Positions 19,166-28,258 of a stretch of DNA of 40,450 nucleotides are shown here, one piece after another. Source of the stretch: Komagataeibacter sp. FXV3 (lineage in GTDB: Bacteria; Pseudomonadota; Alphaproteobacteria; Acetobacterales; Acetobacteraceae). The translations under genes and the position numbers were made by a program. The first letter of the stretch is position 1, and every line of letters starts with the position of its first letter. The DNA lies in contig NZ_VWPI01000143.1 in NCBI RefSeq assembly GCF_015155755.1, forward strand, positions 1-40,450, written 5' to 3'. Under the pieces are notes generated by a model that saw nothing but the letters and a program-made list of their open reading frames with translations, did not search any database and was not told the DNA's origin.

Positions 19166-20434
19166 TCATTTGTACTGGTAGGCATCAAGGCGTTCGGTAA
19201 AGGTCCGCGTGAAATCACCCAGTGCGCAACTCCCATCCTGTTCGGGGTGGCAGGCCGGCAGGGGCAGGGTTTCAGGCCGTGCCGTCACGGGCTGTTCCGT
19301 ACGCAGCGCATCCATTCCCTGATGAAATATCACGGCCCGCACACGGCGCTGGCCATCTGCCATGCGCCATGTCTCGAACCCCAGCGTGGTGTCGGGGCCA
19401 GTGGGGTCCGGCAGGTCGGCAAAGGACCAGTCCAGGTCAAAAATCGCCGCCAGCATGTCCAGCGTGCTGTCATGTCCCGCAAACAGGATAACCGGCGTGG
19501 TGGCTACGATCATGCCGCCATCGGGTTCACGCACGGCCCGGCCCGCCACCAGATCCACGATCATGACCGCCAGGACATGCCCGCGCGGAAAGGCCAGGGC
19601 GGGCAGGCGGCGCACCAGCCGGCTGGCATGATTGTGGGCAGGCTGCAGGGTATCAATGACATGGCGCATGTCCGGATATCCCCAGCCAATCGCCGCGCAT
19701 GGCATGCCCTGCGTGTATTCCAGCAGCATGTTTTCCGCCACATCCGCCGATTGTGACAGGCCACCGGACAGGTGCGGGGCGCCCTTGTGCCATCCAGCCC
19801 TGTCCGGCCGGGTGAAACAGGGCATGCCCGTGGTGCATCCGGCAGGCTGGATTACGGCCTGCGCCATCGCCTGCGCGTGGCGCACATCGGCCGGGCGGTT
19901 TTCCCGGTCATGCGCCAGCGTGGTGGACAGGTCGGTCATGATGGTATGTTGCAGCGCGGGACTGGCCTGCATGGGCAGGTCATTGAAAACCGGGTCATGC
20001 GTGCCGGGGGGCAGGCTGCCGGGTGTGACCGGGCAGCCAGGTATCAGGGCATGGGCCATGATATCCCCGGTCTGCAGCGTGCGCTCGTCCGTTGCATCGG
20101 ACCAGACCGCCAGTTCCCCCGTCCTGCATCCCTGTGCGGGCAGGACGCCAGCCTGCCGGTAATGCAGTCCCAGCGCCGTTCCCAACAGCGCAAGGTCACG
20201 TTGTCCATGCCCGGTCAGTTCACCCGGGGGGACGGGCCATGCCTGCCATTGCCGGTGGGTATGGGCATCCAGTTCCGCAATGGGGTGGGTAGGACTGCGT
20301 ATGCCGTGGCGCGCGACCAGCACCACGCGTTCCAGCACGGGTGCAGCGGGCGATGCAGGCGTCGCGGCCCGCGCGTCCGCCCCCTGCAGCCAGATGCAGG
20401 ACAGGATGGCAAGACTGCGCAACAGACGGGACAT
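19166..20434 (-). CDS. Secreted histidine-type acid phosphatase (phytase/glucose-1-phosphatase-like)
   Basis: This enzyme probably hydrolyses phosphate monoesters in the periplasm or outside the cell. The signal peptide begins MSRLLRSLAILSCIWLQG and is probably cleaved after ADARA. The branch-2 histidine phosphatase motifs are present: RHGxRxP as VARHGIRSPTHP (catalytic His near residue 42) and the C-terminal HD proton-donor motif FAGHDSTLDML. Several cysteines suggest disulfides. The ATG at 20434 gives 422 residues and begins at the signal peptide. An upstream in-frame start exists at 20488. The substrate cannot be decided. It may join the nearby phosphate-uptake genes functionally. Confidence 0.87.
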   Translation of the reverse strand: MSRLLRSLAILSCIWLQGADARAATPASPAAPVLERVVLVARHGIRSPTHPIAELDAHTHRQWQAWPVPPGELTGHGQRDLALLGTALGLHYRQAGVLPAQGCRTGELAVWSDATDERTLQTGDIMAHALIPGCPVTPGSLPPGTHDPVFNDLPMQASPALQHTIMTDLSTTLAHDRENRPADVRHAQAMAQAVIQPAGCTTGMPCFTRPDRAGWHKGAPHLSGGLSQSADVAENMLLEYTQGMPCAAIGWGYPDMRHVIDTLQPAHNHASRLVRRLPALAFPRGHVLAVMIVDLVAGRAVREPDGGMIVATTPVILFAGHDSTLDMLAAIFDLDWSFADLPDPTGPDTTLGFETWRMADGQRRVRAVIFHQGMDALRTEQPVTARPETLPLPACHPEQDGSCALGDFTRTFTERLDAYQYK

Positions 20435-20606
20435 GCGGGCACGATCCTGATCGGGGACAGGGAATATATCCCTGCATGACAGCAACATGCCGGTTCTGCT
20501 AGTATGTCAGCGCAGAAAAACGGCCCTGTCCGCAAGGGGCAGGAAACTGCCTGACGCATGATGCATTCCTGTCAGGGCGGGGCATACAGTCAGGGAGAAC
20601 CGGTGG

Positions 20607-21284
20607 ATGATGATCTATCATCCGGTGCAGGCACTGGAGCGCACGGGTCTATGGGCGTTCATGATGCGGCATTGGTGGATATGCATGGCCCTGCCGGTCC
20701 TTTTGTGCGTGCTGGCTGGCTTTGGCGGCTATCTGGGCTGGAGCAGCCACAACGATGCCAATTTTGCCAGGCATAATATCCTGATGAAGCATTCACAGGA
20801 AGAAGCCGCCTACGCCCAGCAGCTTGCGCAATATGATGCGACGATCATACGCGACCGCCGTGTGTTCCTTGACATCACGCGTGCCGAGTTCGCCCAGATT
20901 GCCCCCCCGGCACAGATGGCCTGGCTTTTGCAGGAATACCGCAAATTCGATATCAGCCGCGTCAAGGTCTATGACGGGCATGAAACACGTCCTTTTGTCC
21001 CCGCGCCCTGTTCCGTGCCGCTATGCTTCGTTCCGATCTTTGTCGAGGAACTGCATGATGATCCCGTCAAACACACCAAATACGTACAGGTGGGTGCGCT
21101 GGAGGACATGTCGCGCACGTTGATTATGGATGCCGAGCAGTTCTGGCGCCTGCGCAAGCTGGTCATTCATGTCGATGCCATCCTGTTTGCCGCCAAACGG
21201 CAGGAAATAGCTGATTTTGAAAAGATAATGCAGTTGCGTGCGTCCCTGGACGTTTTGCGTACGACGGCACAGACAGTCCATTAA
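20607..21284 (+). CDS. Membrane-anchored protein of unknown function upstream of manC
   Basis: I do not recognise this family. The 225-residue protein has one strong TM segment near residues 22-45 (MRHWWICMALPVLLCVLAGF) and then a mostly helical, probably periplasmic domain. The first part of that domain (about residues 55-115) looks coiled-coil-like. A pair of cysteines (PAPCSVPLCFVP) lies mid-domain. A ribosome-binding-like AGGGAGAA precedes the ATG. manC starts 52 bp after its stop, on the same strand, so the two are probably co-transcribed. That suggests, but does not show, a role in envelope or exopolysaccharide biology. Confidence 0.7.
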   Translation: MMIYHPVQALERTGLWAFMMRHWWICMALPVLLCVLAGFGGYLGWSSHNDANFARHNILMKHSQEEAAYAQQLAQYDATIIRDRRVFLDITRAEFAQIAPPAQMAWLLQEYRKFDISRVKVYDGHETRPFVPAPCSVPLCFVPIFVEELHDDPVKHTKYVQVGALEDMSRTLIMDAEQFWRLRKLVIHVDAILFAAKRQEIADFEKIMQLRASLDVLRTTAQTVH

Positions 21285-21336
21285 GGGCTTCCGCAGACTT
21301 TAACATGCCCCGATTACTGGTTTTTCAGGAGTGAGA

Positions 21337-22794
21337 ATGATCGTTTCCGTCACGCATGCACCATCGCAGTCTCCCTCTACGCCAGTGGTGCCTGTTATCC
21401 TGTCTGGCGGCAGTGGCAGCCGGTTGTGGCCCGTCTCACGCAGTTCCTTTCCCAAGCAGTTCTGGCCGCTGGTCTCGCAGCGCACGATGGTGCAGGAAAC
21501 CGCGCTGCGCAGCCAGGGACCGGGATTTGCCCAGCCCATTATCGTCTGCAACAACGAACACCGCTTCGTCATGGCGGAACAGTTGAAGGAAGTCGGCATT
21601 ACCGCGCCGCGCATCCTTCTGGAACCGGTTGGCCGTAATTCGGCCCCCGCCATTGCGGCGGCCGCCCTGCTGGCTGCTGAAACCGATCCCGACGCCGTGC
21701 TGTGGGTCATGGCGGCCGATGCCGCGATCCAGAAACCTGAAAATGTCGGGCCTGCGCTGGATATCGCGGTAAAGGTGGCGCGTGCGGGCCGGATCGTGAC
21801 ATTCGGCATGACGCCCACCAAGGCGGAAACGGGTTACGGCTATATTGAAAAGGGCGCGCCACTGGCCGGATATGATGGGGCCTACAGCGTTGCACGTTTT
21901 GTTGAAAAACCCGATGCCGCGAATGCCGCACGCATGCTGGAAACAGGTCAGTTCCTGTGGAATTCCGGCATGTTCGTGTTCACCGCCCGCACCATGCTGC
22001 AGGAAATGGAAAAATATGAACCTGCCATCCTGACCGCCATGCGGCAGGCCGTGCAGGAGCGCAGGTCGGATATTGATTTTGAACGGCTGGATGCGGCAGC
22101 CTTCGCCAGTTCGCCCGATATTTCCATTGATTACGCGGTGGCGGAACGCACCGACCTCATGACCGTGATCCCCGGTGATTTCGGCTGGTCCGATGTGGGA
22201 AGCTGGGATGCATTGTGGGAACTTGGCCCGAAAGACGACCATGGCAACGTGACCATTGGTGATGTCGCGGTGTTCAATACATCCAACAGCTATGTGCGTA
22301 CCGATGGTGTCCTGACGGCCGTAACCGGGGTGGAAGACCTGCTGGTGGTGGTCAATGACGATGCGGTGCTGGTGACGCATCGTGACCATGCGCAGGATGT
22401 AAAGGCCATCGTGTCGCAACTGAAAAAAGACGGCCGCAAGGAAGCGACCACCCACAGCCGCTGTTACCGCCCGTGGGGTTTTTACGAGACCCTGATCGAA
22501 GGCAACCGTTTCCAGGTCAAGCGGATCGTGGTGGAACCGGGGGAAAAGCTGTCACTGCAGAAGCACTATCATCGTGCCGAACACTGGGTGGTGGTGGAAG
22601 GGACGGCACAGGTGACGCGTAATGAGGAAATGATCCTTGTACGTGAAAACGAAAGCGTCTACCTGCCGCTTGGTGCCGTGCACCGGCTGGAAAATCCCGG
22701 TCGCATTCCCCTGACCCTGATCGAGGTCCAGTCCGGACCCTATCTTGGTGAGGATGATATTGTCCGGCTGGAAGACGTCTACAGTCGTTCCTGA
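21337..22794 (+). CDS. manC: Bifunctional mannose-1-phosphate guanylyltransferase / mannose-6-phosphate isomerase
   Basis: This enzyme makes GDP-mannose, a precursor for mannose-containing polysaccharides such as acetan in acetic acid bacteria. The N-terminal nucleotidyltransferase domain (about residues 10-345) has the signature VILSGGSGSRLWPVSRS followed by SFPKQF, plus RFVEKPD. The C-terminal cupin domain (about residues 370-485) has VKRIVVEPGEKLSLQKHYHR and HWVVVEGTAQV, the type II phosphomannose isomerase metal site. The ATG at 21337 is preceded by AGGAG at 5 nt and gives 485 residues. A terminator-like hairpin follows. Confidence 0.94.
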   Translation: MIVSVTHAPSQSPSTPVVPVILSGGSGSRLWPVSRSSFPKQFWPLVSQRTMVQETALRSQGPGFAQPIIVCNNEHRFVMAEQLKEVGITAPRILLEPVGRNSAPAIAAAALLAAETDPDAVLWVMAADAAIQKPENVGPALDIAVKVARAGRIVTFGMTPTKAETGYGYIEKGAPLAGYDGAYSVARFVEKPDAANAARMLETGQFLWNSGMFVFTARTMLQEMEKYEPAILTAMRQAVQERRSDIDFERLDAAAFASSPDISIDYAVAERTDLMTVIPGDFGWSDVGSWDALWELGPKDDHGNVTIGDVAVFNTSNSYVRTDGVLTAVTGVEDLLVVVNDDAVLVTHRDHAQDVKAIVSQLKKDGRKEATTHSRCYRPWGFYETLIEGNRFQVKRIVVEPGEKLSLQKHYHRAEHWVVVEGTAQVTRNEEMILVRENESVYLPLGAVHRLENPGRIPLTLIEVQSGPYLGEDDIVRLEDVYSRS

Positions 22795-22820
22795 CCTGTT
22801 TTTTCATTATTGACGTATCG

Positions 22821-22857
22821 GGGCATGGGGGCTGCGGCCATTCCATGCCCTTTTATT
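22821..22857 (+). terminator. Terminator after manC
   Basis: GGGCATGG (22821-22828) pairs with CCATGCCC (22843-22850), with further GC pairing in the loop, and runs into TTTTATTTT. Confidence 0.75.
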
Positions 22858-22883
22858 TTGGGGCAGGCACAACCGGACAGGAA

Positions 22884-22912
22884 ATTTCATGAATCCTTCA
22901 TAAAACTGTCAT
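22884..22912 (+). promoter_or_regulatory. Tandem Pho boxes upstream of pstS
   Basis: Three half-sites end in CAT at 11-bp spacing: ATTTCAT (ending 22890), CCTTCAT (ending 22901) and CTGTCAT (ending 22912). The last two fit the PhoB-box pattern of CTGTCAT-like repeats separated by AAAA. This predicts PhoB activation under phosphate limitation. Confidence 0.8.
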
Positions 22913-23006
22913 GGACATATCATTGTTATTTGTTCCGGCAGTTTCTTAATGTCCCCACATGTCTGATGGATAGCCAGACACGTCTGTCTTCTTCATGTCG
23001 GAGAAC

Positions 23007-24026
23007 ATGAGTATTATGTACTTTCCTGCTCGAATGCTTACATGTGCCCTGCTGGCGACCGCATTGCCGGTCATGGCGCATGCTGCGGATATTACCGGTG
23101 CCGGCTCCAGTTTTGCCGCGCCCATTTACGGGGCATGGGGGGCTGACGGACGGAGCGCTGCTGGCGTCAACCTGAATTACCAGACCGTGGGATCCAGCGC
23201 CGGACAGAACCAGATTCTGGCCGGCACGGTTGATTTTGGCGCATCCGATGTGCCCATGGATCGCCAGAAGCTGGAAAATGCCCACCTGTTCCAGTTCCCG
23301 ACCGTCATGGGCGGCATCGTGCCGGTCATCAACCTGCCCGGCATTGCCGCCAACCAGATCCAGCTGGATGGCCCGACACTGGCCGCGATCTACCGTGGCG
23401 AGATCGAACAGTGGAATGATCCCAGGATCGCGGCCCTCAATCCCGGTCTGAAGCTGCCTGATACCGCTGTTGCTACCGTGCATCGTGCGGACGGGTCGGG
23501 CACGACGGCAGTTTTCACCGGCTATCTGGCCCGTGTTTCCCCCGAATGGCGTGAAGGGCAGGGGGCGGGTGCTTCCATTTCGTGGCCCGGCGGGATCGGG
23601 GCGCGTGGCAATGATGGCGTGGCCGCGTCCGTGCGCAATACGGAAGGGGCGATCGGCTATGTCGAATATGCCTTTGCCGCCAATGCGCACATGACCACCG
23701 TGAAGCTGAAGAACCACAGCGGCGCCTATGTCGCCCCCGGCATGGACAGCTTCAGCCGTGCGGCGGAAGCCGCCGACTGGAAGGATGCATCGCATTTCGC
23801 CGTTGACCTGCTGGATACCAGCGGCGCGGGGGCATGGCCGATTGTTTCCCCCACTTACGTGCTGGTGCCGGTGCCGACGGGCAAAACCGAACATGGCCCG
23901 GCAGTGCGTAAATTCTTTGGCTATGCGCTGAAGAACGGGGACGCTGCCGCCTACCGTCTGGATTATGTGCCGGTGCCTGCGAATGTAAAAACCGATATCC
24001 TGCAGCAGTGGGATGCGGCCAAATAA
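23007..24026 (+). CDS. pstS: Phosphate ABC transporter substrate-binding protein
   Basis: PstS is the periplasmic high-affinity phosphate receptor of the Pst system. The signal peptide (MLTCALLATALPVMAHA) is followed at once by the mature start ADITGAGSSFAAPIYGAW, which is diagnostic. The body has the phosphate-binding features SSAGQNQILAGTVDFGASDVP (in parts) and RADGSGTTAVFTGYL, then the standard AIGYVEYAFA. I place the start at the ATG at 23007 (339 residues), where GGAG is close upstream. ATGs at 22995 and 23016 are alternatives. The pstCAB, phoU and phoB genes are not adjacent: a terminator and a porin gene follow. Confidence 0.92.
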   Translation: MSIMYFPARMLTCALLATALPVMAHAADITGAGSSFAAPIYGAWGADGRSAAGVNLNYQTVGSSAGQNQILAGTVDFGASDVPMDRQKLENAHLFQFPTVMGGIVPVINLPGIAANQIQLDGPTLAAIYRGEIEQWNDPRIAALNPGLKLPDTAVATVHRADGSGTTAVFTGYLARVSPEWREGQGAGASISWPGGIGARGNDGVAASVRNTEGAIGYVEYAFAANAHMTTVKLKNHSGAYVAPGMDSFSRAAEAADWKDASHFAVDLLDTSGAGAWPIVSPTYVLVPVPTGKTEHGPAVRKFFGYALKNGDAAAYRLDYVPVPANVKTDILQQWDAAK

Positions 24027-24052
24027 TATAACTTTACAGTAATGACAGTGCG

Positions 24053-24080
24053 AAGCCGCCCGGATTCCGGGCGGCTTTTC
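24053..24080 (+). terminator. Terminator after pstS
   Basis: AAGCCGCCCGG (24053-24063) pairs with CCGGGCGGCTT (24067-24077) around a 3-nt loop and is followed by TTCTGT. It isolates pstS from the porin gene, which has its own Pho boxes. Confidence 0.88.
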
Positions 24081-24091
24081 TGTCTTATGGA

Positions 24092-24120
24092 CTGTCATAA
24101 ATCCTTCATAAAACTGTATC
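24092..24120 (+). promoter_or_regulatory. Tandem Pho boxes upstream of the porin gene
   Basis: CTGTCAT (24092-24098), CCTTCAT (24103-24109) and the weaker CTGTATC (24114-24120) repeat with 11-bp spacing. The block CCTTCATAAAACTGT is identical to that upstream of pstS, so both genes probably answer to PhoB. Confidence 0.82.
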
Positions 24121-24188
24121 GGAAACATAACACACAGGAATGTGCGGACATTCTAAATGAACTCATCCTTCATTACGGAATAATTAAT

Positions 24189-25907
24189 ATGATCCGCCGG
24201 TCCGCTGTTTCGCTGTTGCTTGGTTCATCCGCCCTCTGGGGTGCATCCTCCTTCCATCAGGCCCATGCAGCATCCGCGTCGGATGCCCAGCAGATCCAGG
24301 CCCTGCAGCGTGAAATGCAGGAAATGCGCCGGGAAATGTCCGGTCAGATCAGCGTGCTGCGCCAGCGCCTGGTCCGGGCCGAAGCCCGCAACACCCCCGC
24401 AGCCAACGCGGCACAGGCCCGCCGGGTTGCAGCCAGCAAGGGTGAACCACTGCCCGAAAGCTACGCACGTGACATCCATATCGGTGGTGATAGCGGCATG
24501 GGTGGCGGGCTGGGCAGCAGCCTGGGCAGCGCCATGCAGAAGGCTGATCTGGGCACGCCGCCGTCTGACCGTGGTGTCTCATCCTCCTGGGCGTCGTTCC
24601 GTGCGGCGACGGAAAAGGAAGAAGCCGTGCACATGGGCGGCATGATCGTGGGCTTCCCCGGTGGGCGTCCCACCATCTCGTCTGAAGACGGCATGTATGC
24701 CATGTCCATCGGCCTGGCCTTCCATGAGGACATTGGCGGGTTCATGGGCATGTCCCCCCGTGCGGGTGAGGTGAAGGGTGACTTCGCTGGCCTGACCGAG
24801 AATGCCCGCCGTCTGCGTATTCCCATCTCGTTCCGTTACAAGAACTGGATTGCCAACATCACGCCTGATTTCGGCGCTTCCAGTTCTGATAGTGCGGCCA
24901 CGTTGTATGAAGCCAACCTGAACTATGCTGGCTTCCACAACACCGTCATCACCGCAGGTTATTTCCAGCCGCGCGTGACGGAAGAAGATTCCGAAAGCTC
25001 GAACGAATTCGAGATGATGGAACGTCCCGCCATCACCGATATCGTGCGTAACATCGCTGCCGGTGATGCCCGCATGAGTGTCGGCGCCCTGCATTATGGC
25101 AAGCGCTGGTGGATTGCCGGTTATCTGACCGGGCAGAGCTACGGCGCGCGTGGAGGCTCGAATGCAGCAGCGGTGTCCAGTTCTGGCGTGACGAGCGGTG
25201 TGACCGACAGCCAGAGTGGTGGCACCTTCCGTATCGCGGGTCGTCCTTACATGTCCAAGGATATTGACGTGCATGTGGGTGTGTCTGGCATCGCCGCGTT
25301 CAAGGTGGCGGAAAAGAATGGCGTACGTAGCGCGAATTTTGCCGAAGGGCCCGAAGTTGACCTGACGACCACCAAGTTCCTGAACGAGACGGTGGGGAAT
25401 GTGGGTAGTGTCTGGTCCGCCGGTCCCGAACTGGGCTTTCGCTGGAAGCGGCTGGTGCTGAAGGGTGAATACTACCACATTGGCGTGACGCGCGGCGACA
25501 ACTATGCCGCAGGTGCAAGCAGCCGGGGTTCGGTTGGCTTCCAGGGTTTCTACGGTGCGGCCAACTATACCATCTTTGGCAAGGCGCGTTCCTACAACAT
25601 CAAGGAAGGCGCATTTGCCGCCCCCGGTGTGGATCACGCATTCGATCCGGCCCATGGTCACTGGGGCGCGCTGGAAGTTTCGGCCCGTTACAGTGTGGCG
25701 GACCTGAACAGCGGGCTTGGCACGGCCACTGCAATCCGTGGTGGGCAGCAGACGGTCTGGTCCGCGGGCCTGAACTGGTATCCCAACCGGCATTTCCGTT
25801 TCATGCTGGATTACAACCACATCATCGTCAGCAAGGACAGCTTCCTGTATGACGCGGTCGGTCGTGATGGCAACTCCGTCGCCGGGCGTATCCAGGCAGC
25901 GTTCTAA
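24189..25907 (+). CDS. OprO/OprP-type phosphate-selective porin
   Basis: This is an outer-membrane beta-barrel that probably lets phosphate or polyphosphate into the periplasm for PstS. The signal peptide (MIRRSAVSLLLGSSALWGAS, cleaved after about HQAHA) is followed by a short coiled coil (DAQQIQALQREMQEMRREMS), as in OprO/P. Amphipathic barrel strands follow, with motifs FRYKNWIANITPDFG, NTVITAGYFQPRVTEED and GLNWYPNRHFRFMLDYNHI, and the protein ends in phenylalanine. The ATG at 24189 gives 572 residues. The frame is open upstream across the Pho boxes, but that part is not coding. Phosphate preference is inferred from family and the Pho boxes. Confidence 0.88.
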   Translation: MIRRSAVSLLLGSSALWGASSFHQAHAASASDAQQIQALQREMQEMRREMSGQISVLRQRLVRAEARNTPAANAAQARRVAASKGEPLPESYARDIHIGGDSGMGGGLGSSLGSAMQKADLGTPPSDRGVSSSWASFRAATEKEEAVHMGGMIVGFPGGRPTISSEDGMYAMSIGLAFHEDIGGFMGMSPRAGEVKGDFAGLTENARRLRIPISFRYKNWIANITPDFGASSSDSAATLYEANLNYAGFHNTVITAGYFQPRVTEEDSESSNEFEMMERPAITDIVRNIAAGDARMSVGALHYGKRWWIAGYLTGQSYGARGGSNAAAVSSSGVTSGVTDSQSGGTFRIAGRPYMSKDIDVHVGVSGIAAFKVAEKNGVRSANFAEGPEVDLTTTKFLNETVGNVGSVWSAGPELGFRWKRLVLKGEYYHIGVTRGDNYAAGASSRGSVGFQGFYGAANYTIFGKARSYNIKEGAFAAPGVDHAFDPAHGHWGALEVSARYSVADLNSGLGTATAIRGGQQTVWSAGLNWYPNRHFRFMLDYNHIIVSKDSFLYDAVGRDGNSVAGRIQAAF

Positions 25908-25937
25908 GGTGCCTTCCATCATTTCATGACGCGATGC

Positions 25938-25974
25938 CTGCCAGTGCCATGTGGATACTGGCAGGATGCTTTTT
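25938..25974 (+). terminator. Terminator after the porin gene
   Basis: CTGCCAGT (25938-25945) pairs with ACTGGCAG (25957-25964), followed by a T run at 25970-25974. Confidence 0.75.
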
Positions 25975-26055
25975 CATGACGACCGGATTACATAAAATAA
26001 TAAGTAATTGAATAAAAAATCATAATAAAAAGCAATTGATGCGGGGATCTGATTG

Positions 26056-28188
26056 ATGGACATTACCGTACCGGCAGGGCCGTCTTCCTTTCTTGTCATG
26101 GGCGACATCGCCCGGAAGGGTCCCGTCATAAGGCCCTCCGATCTGGGGGAATGTCTGTTCGATCTTTTTCATGCGGACCCGGAACTGATGCTGGTCGCGG
26201 TTGTGGGGGAGGATGATGTGCCTGTCGGTCTGGTCGAGCGACAGGCTTTTTTTCTGAAGGTATCGGGCAAATTCGGGCATTCGCTTTTCAACCGCCGCCC
26301 TGTCGCCCTGCTGATGGATGCCAGCCCGGTCATGATTGACGCACGGGTATCCGCATCCGATTTTACGGCCCAGACATTGATGGGCCAGCCATCCGACCTG
26401 ATCCGTGGCTATATTGTTACGGAAAACGGATGTTACCGGGGGACGGGATCGGCGCTGGACCTGATCAACGCATCCCATTCCCATGCGGTGGCGTCCGCCG
26501 CCAGCCTTGAAGAAGCGGCGGAAGACCTGCGCCGGGCAAATAAAAAGATATTACGCGACAAGCTGTTCATTGATACGATTGTGGAAAATATTCCCTCCGC
26601 CCTTGTCGTCCGGTCCGTGCGGCATGGTCATCCCGTTCTGGTCAACCGTGCGGCCGAGGAGATGATGGGATGCAGGCGTGACCTGCTGATTGAAAAGGAT
26701 ACCGCGCAGGCCTTTGGCGCGGAGGAAATCGGTTTCCTGCTGGTCAGCCGCCCGGACGCGGACCGGCAGGGCGTGCGTGAGCAGGTCCTGTGCAACCAAC
26801 GCGGCGAACCGCGCGCCATTTCCACCCGCCATGTCACCATTGCGGATGAACGCGGGGGGCCGCGTTGGGAACTGTGCGTGGCCGATGATGTCACGGAACG
26901 GCGCAATGCCCAGCACCAGGTCGAACAGCTTGCGCATTATGACCCGCTGACCGGCCTTGCCAACCGTGCGCTGTTCAGTTCCCGGCTGGATGCGCTGTGC
27001 GCGGGCGCGCGGGGTGCCACATTGCTGTGTATCGACCTTGATTACTTCAAGACGGTCAATGACGTGTATGGCCACGCGGCGGGGGATGCGCTGCTGCGGC
27101 TGGTGTCGGAACGGCTGCTGGCCTGCAGCCGGCCCGAAGACCTGGTGGCCCGGCTGGGCGGGGATGAATTCGCCATTATCTGGCCGCTTGTTCCCGAACC
27201 GGTGGAACTGACACGCCGGGCGCGTGAAATCGTCGAGACCGTAAGCAGACCCTATGTCATTGACGGCCATCATATCGTCATTGGGGCCAGCGTGGGTTCG
27301 GCGCTGTACCCGCAGGATGCGGATAACGCCGAAACCCTGTTGCAATATGCCGATATCGCCCTGTACCGTGCCAAGTCACAGGGACGTAATGGCTTCCAGT
27401 TCTTTGATGCGGCCCTGCGTGATGAAATCCGGACACGCGTGCGGCTGGGCAATGAACTGCGCGCCGCCATTGCCGGCAGCGAGATCAGCCTGCATTTCCA
27501 GCCCCTGTATTCAATGCCGGGCAACCGGATCAGCGCATGTGAGGCACTGGTGCGGTGGTACCACCCTACGCATGGCATGATCCCGCCGGACCAGTTTGTG
27601 GGACTGGCGGAAGAAAACGGCCTGATCCATGACCTGGGGGAATGGGTCCTGCGGGCGGCCTGCATGGAAGCGGCGGACTGGCCCGCGCAGGTCAAGATCG
27701 CGGTGAACGTGTCGCCCATCCAGTTACGTAACCCGCGTTTCCTTGGCATTGTCGAAAATGCGCTGGCGCATTCTGGCCTTGCGCCACACCGGCTGGAAAT
27801 CGAGATTACGGAAAACATCTTTGTCCAGAACAGCGCCACCAACCGCGATATCCTGCAGCAGCTGGGCCGGATCGGATGCAGTATCGTGCTGGATGATTTC
27901 GGTACGGGCTATTCCTCGCTGGGATACCTGCGTTCCTTCCAGTTCCAGAAAATCAAGATTGATCGTTCCTTTGTGCAGGAACTGCCCGAACGCAGCGCAT
28001 CGGGCATCGTACGGGCGATTATCAGCCTGGCACAGAGCATGGATATCCCCATCACGGCGGAAGGGGTGGAAACGCAAGACCAGTGGACGCACCTCAATGA
28101 CCTCGGGTGCAATCAGGTCCAGGGCTTCCTGCTGGGTCGGCCGCAGCCTTCCGATATGATCCGCCAGTCCATCATTTCACATGCCTGA
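26056..28188 (+). CDS. c-di-GMP turnover protein with CBS-like, PAS, GGDEF and EAL domains
   Basis: This is probably a bifunctional diguanylate cyclase/phosphodiesterase, or a conditional one. c-di-GMP is the activator of cellulose synthase in this group. The 710-residue protein has an N-terminal CBS-pair-like region (about residues 20-150, with VPVGLVERQAFFLKVSGKFG). It continues with a short helical linker, a PAS-like domain (about residues 170-285), GGDEF and EAL. The cyclase motif is intact (GGDEF at 368-372) with an inhibitory RxxD site (RPED, 359-362) five residues before it. The EAL motif is intact (496-498), with ITEN and LDDFGTGYSSL present. No membrane segments are seen, so it is cytoplasmic. 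The start ATG at 26056 follows an in-frame TTG. Confidence 0.92.
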   Translation: MDITVPAGPSSFLVMGDIARKGPVIRPSDLGECLFDLFHADPELMLVAVVGEDDVPVGLVERQAFFLKVSGKFGHSLFNRRPVALLMDASPVMIDARVSASDFTAQTLMGQPSDLIRGYIVTENGCYRGTGSALDLINASHSHAVASAASLEEAAEDLRRANKKILRDKLFIDTIVENIPSALVVRSVRHGHPVLVNRAAEEMMGCRRDLLIEKDTAQAFGAEEIGFLLVSRPDADRQGVREQVLCNQRGEPRAISTRHVTIADERGGPRWELCVADDVTERRNAQHQVEQLAHYDPLTGLANRALFSSRLDALCAGARGATLLCIDLDYFKTVNDVYGHAAGDALLRLVSERLLACSRPEDLVARLGGDEFAIIWPLVPEPVELTRRAREIVETVSRPYVIDGHHIVIGASVGSALYPQDADNAETLLQYADIALYRAKSQGRNGFQFFDAALRDEIRTRVRLGNELRAAIAGSEISLHFQPLYSMPGNRISACEALVRWYHPTHGMIPPDQFVGLAEENGLIHDLGEWVLRAACMEAADWPAQVKIAVNVSPIQLRNPRFLGIVENALAHSGLAPHRLEIEITENIFVQNSATNRDILQQLGRIGCSIVLDDFGTGYSSLGYLRSFQFQKIKIDRSFVQELPERSASGIVRAIISLAQSMDIPITAEGVETQDQWTHLNDLGCNQVQGFLLGRPQPSDMIRQSIISHA

Positions 28189-28258
28189 ACGGTTTCGGCA
28201 GCCTGCCTGCGGAACGCAAGGAAGGTTCTGCCACAGCCTGTTGCCCGAAGCGTCAGAC

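Noticed and set aside
19166-20560. A Pho box upstream of the histidine acid phosphatase
   Set aside because: Only one CTGTCATG half-site is visible (about 20476-20483 on the minus strand). The 11-bp repeated pattern seen before pstS and the porin is absent.
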